Shown: one piece after another, positions 63,697 through 64,000 of the stretch
How the letters are laid out: each line of letters starts with the position of its first letter
How positions within the stretch are numbered: the stretch's first letter is position 1
From: Campylobacter concisus
Lineage (GTDB): Bacteria; Campylobacterota; Campylobacteria; Campylobacterales; Campylobacteraceae
Assembly (NCBI RefSeq): GCF_003049735.1
Contig: NZ_PIRM01000001.1
Location: 496,001 to 560,000 of the forward strand
Direction: 5' to 3'
DNA: 64,000 bases
The notes under the pieces: model-generated
Databases searched by the model: none
Seen by the model: the letters and a program-made list of their open reading frames with translations, nothing else
What the model was told of the DNA's origin: nothing
Translations under genes and position numbers: made by a program

Positions 63697-64000
63697 ATGA
63701 AAAATTTACTTGTTTTAATAATCGCTTTATTTTCTTTTTTTGGTTGTGGAGAAGATGAGAGCAGTAGTGTAAATTTTAAAGAATTTAGCCCAAATGAAGA
63801 GATTAAACTTGTAGACGTAAGCGGCAAGGAGCTTACTTTAGTTCGGAAAGATCACGGCTTTGCTATCAAAAATGATGAAAATAAAGTTTTTATGATCGAC
63901 ATTTTTGGTACATTTTGCCCACCTTGTCAAAAAGAGGCAGCTGAGCTTACAAAATATCAGCTTGAAAACAAAGATAAATTTACACTAATTGGGCTAACTC
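63697..64000 (+). CDS. Thioredoxin-like lipoprotein (partial)
   Basis: The first 101 codons of a lipoprotein with a thioredoxin fold. Signal MKNLLVLIIALFSFFGC with lipidated Cys17, then a linker and FMIDIFGTFCPPCQKEAAELTKY, the C-P-P-C active site typical of TlpA/ResA-type reductases or similar periplasmic thiol proteins. It is 9 nt downstream of smpB (AAGGGATAAGATG) and runs off the right edge. The role may be in cytochrome c maturation or disulphide handling. Confidence 0.85.
   Translation, partial: MKNLLVLIIALFSFFGCGEDESSSVNFKEFSPNEEIKLVDVSGKELTLVRKDHGFAIKNDENKVFMIDIFGTFCPPCQKEAAELTKYQLENKDKFTLIGLT

Noticed and set aside
1..64000. CRISPR array, insertion sequence, prophage, phase-variable homopolymer tract
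   Set aside because: I saw no regularly spaced repeats, no transposase or phage gene and no long poly-G or poly-C run. The recurrent AAATTTGA-type words are a compositional habit of these genomes rather than a repeat family.

Overview
The window is a gene-dense, low-GC segment of a Campylobacterota chromosome, most likely a Campylobacter of the C. concisus group. This rests on protein character, on AT-rich intergenic DNA with TATAAT-like -10 boxes but no clear -35 boxes, and on gene neighbourhoods that, from memory, match C. jejuni: rsmH/ppiD/ftsA/ftsZ; rpmH-rnpA-yidD-yidC-jag-trmE with purL and purH; dnaQ-rpe-rpmB; and mfd-folC-lptE-leuS-secF-secD-yajC-lnt-metK-sstT-pepF-uvrD-truB-csrA-ispE-smpB. 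No rRNA, tRNA, CRISPR array, insertion sequence or prophage was seen. Both edges cut through genes.

Layout. 1-7.1 kb: an aminotransferase fragment, a small membrane protein, rsmH with an FtsL-like gene, a class II aldolase-like protein without its metal ligands, then ppiD-like/ftsA/ftsZ. 7.1-10.2 kb: a three-gene DUF2249/NnrS-like/DUF59 operon and a periplasmic MsrA-MsrB fusion. 10.2-16.3 kb: purL and purH bracketing a Clp-fold serine protease, a TerB-DnaJ protein and a periplasmic protein. 16.6-22.9 kb: the rpmH operon, extended by two higher-GC paralogous lipoproteins. 23-25.4 kb: a degenerate family-4 uracil-DNA glycosylase, a periplasmic protein and a thioesterase. 25.4-30.6 kb: a mosaic of higher-GC genes (398-aa protein plus mini-ORF, split ThrE-type exporter, M48 peptidase) around lower-GC genes (DUF4149, prmC). 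30.6-41 kb: an NSS transporter, dnaQ/rpe, a putative HDOD plus STAS-STAS-CheX signalling pair, rpmB, a divergent K+ channel, cysE/cysK, a MagIII-like glycosylase and a DUF815 ATPase. 41-64 kb: mfd through smpB, ending in a thioredoxin-like lipoprotein.

How the genes work together. Most are core functions: division (ftsA, ftsZ, FtsL-like), membrane insertion and export (yidC, yidD, secDF, yajC), lipoprotein and LPS assembly (lnt, lptE), purine synthesis, cysteine synthesis, translation (leuS, rpmB, rpmH, rsmH, prmC, trmE, truB, smpB) and repair (mfd, uvrD, MagIII-like). The less ordinary content is a series of divergent or pseudo-enzymatic proteins beside these core genes, an rnpA without a usual start codon, a putative SspB-type ClpXP adaptor, a possible leaderless gene, and small gene blocks of differing base composition that suggest exchange with higher-GC relatives.
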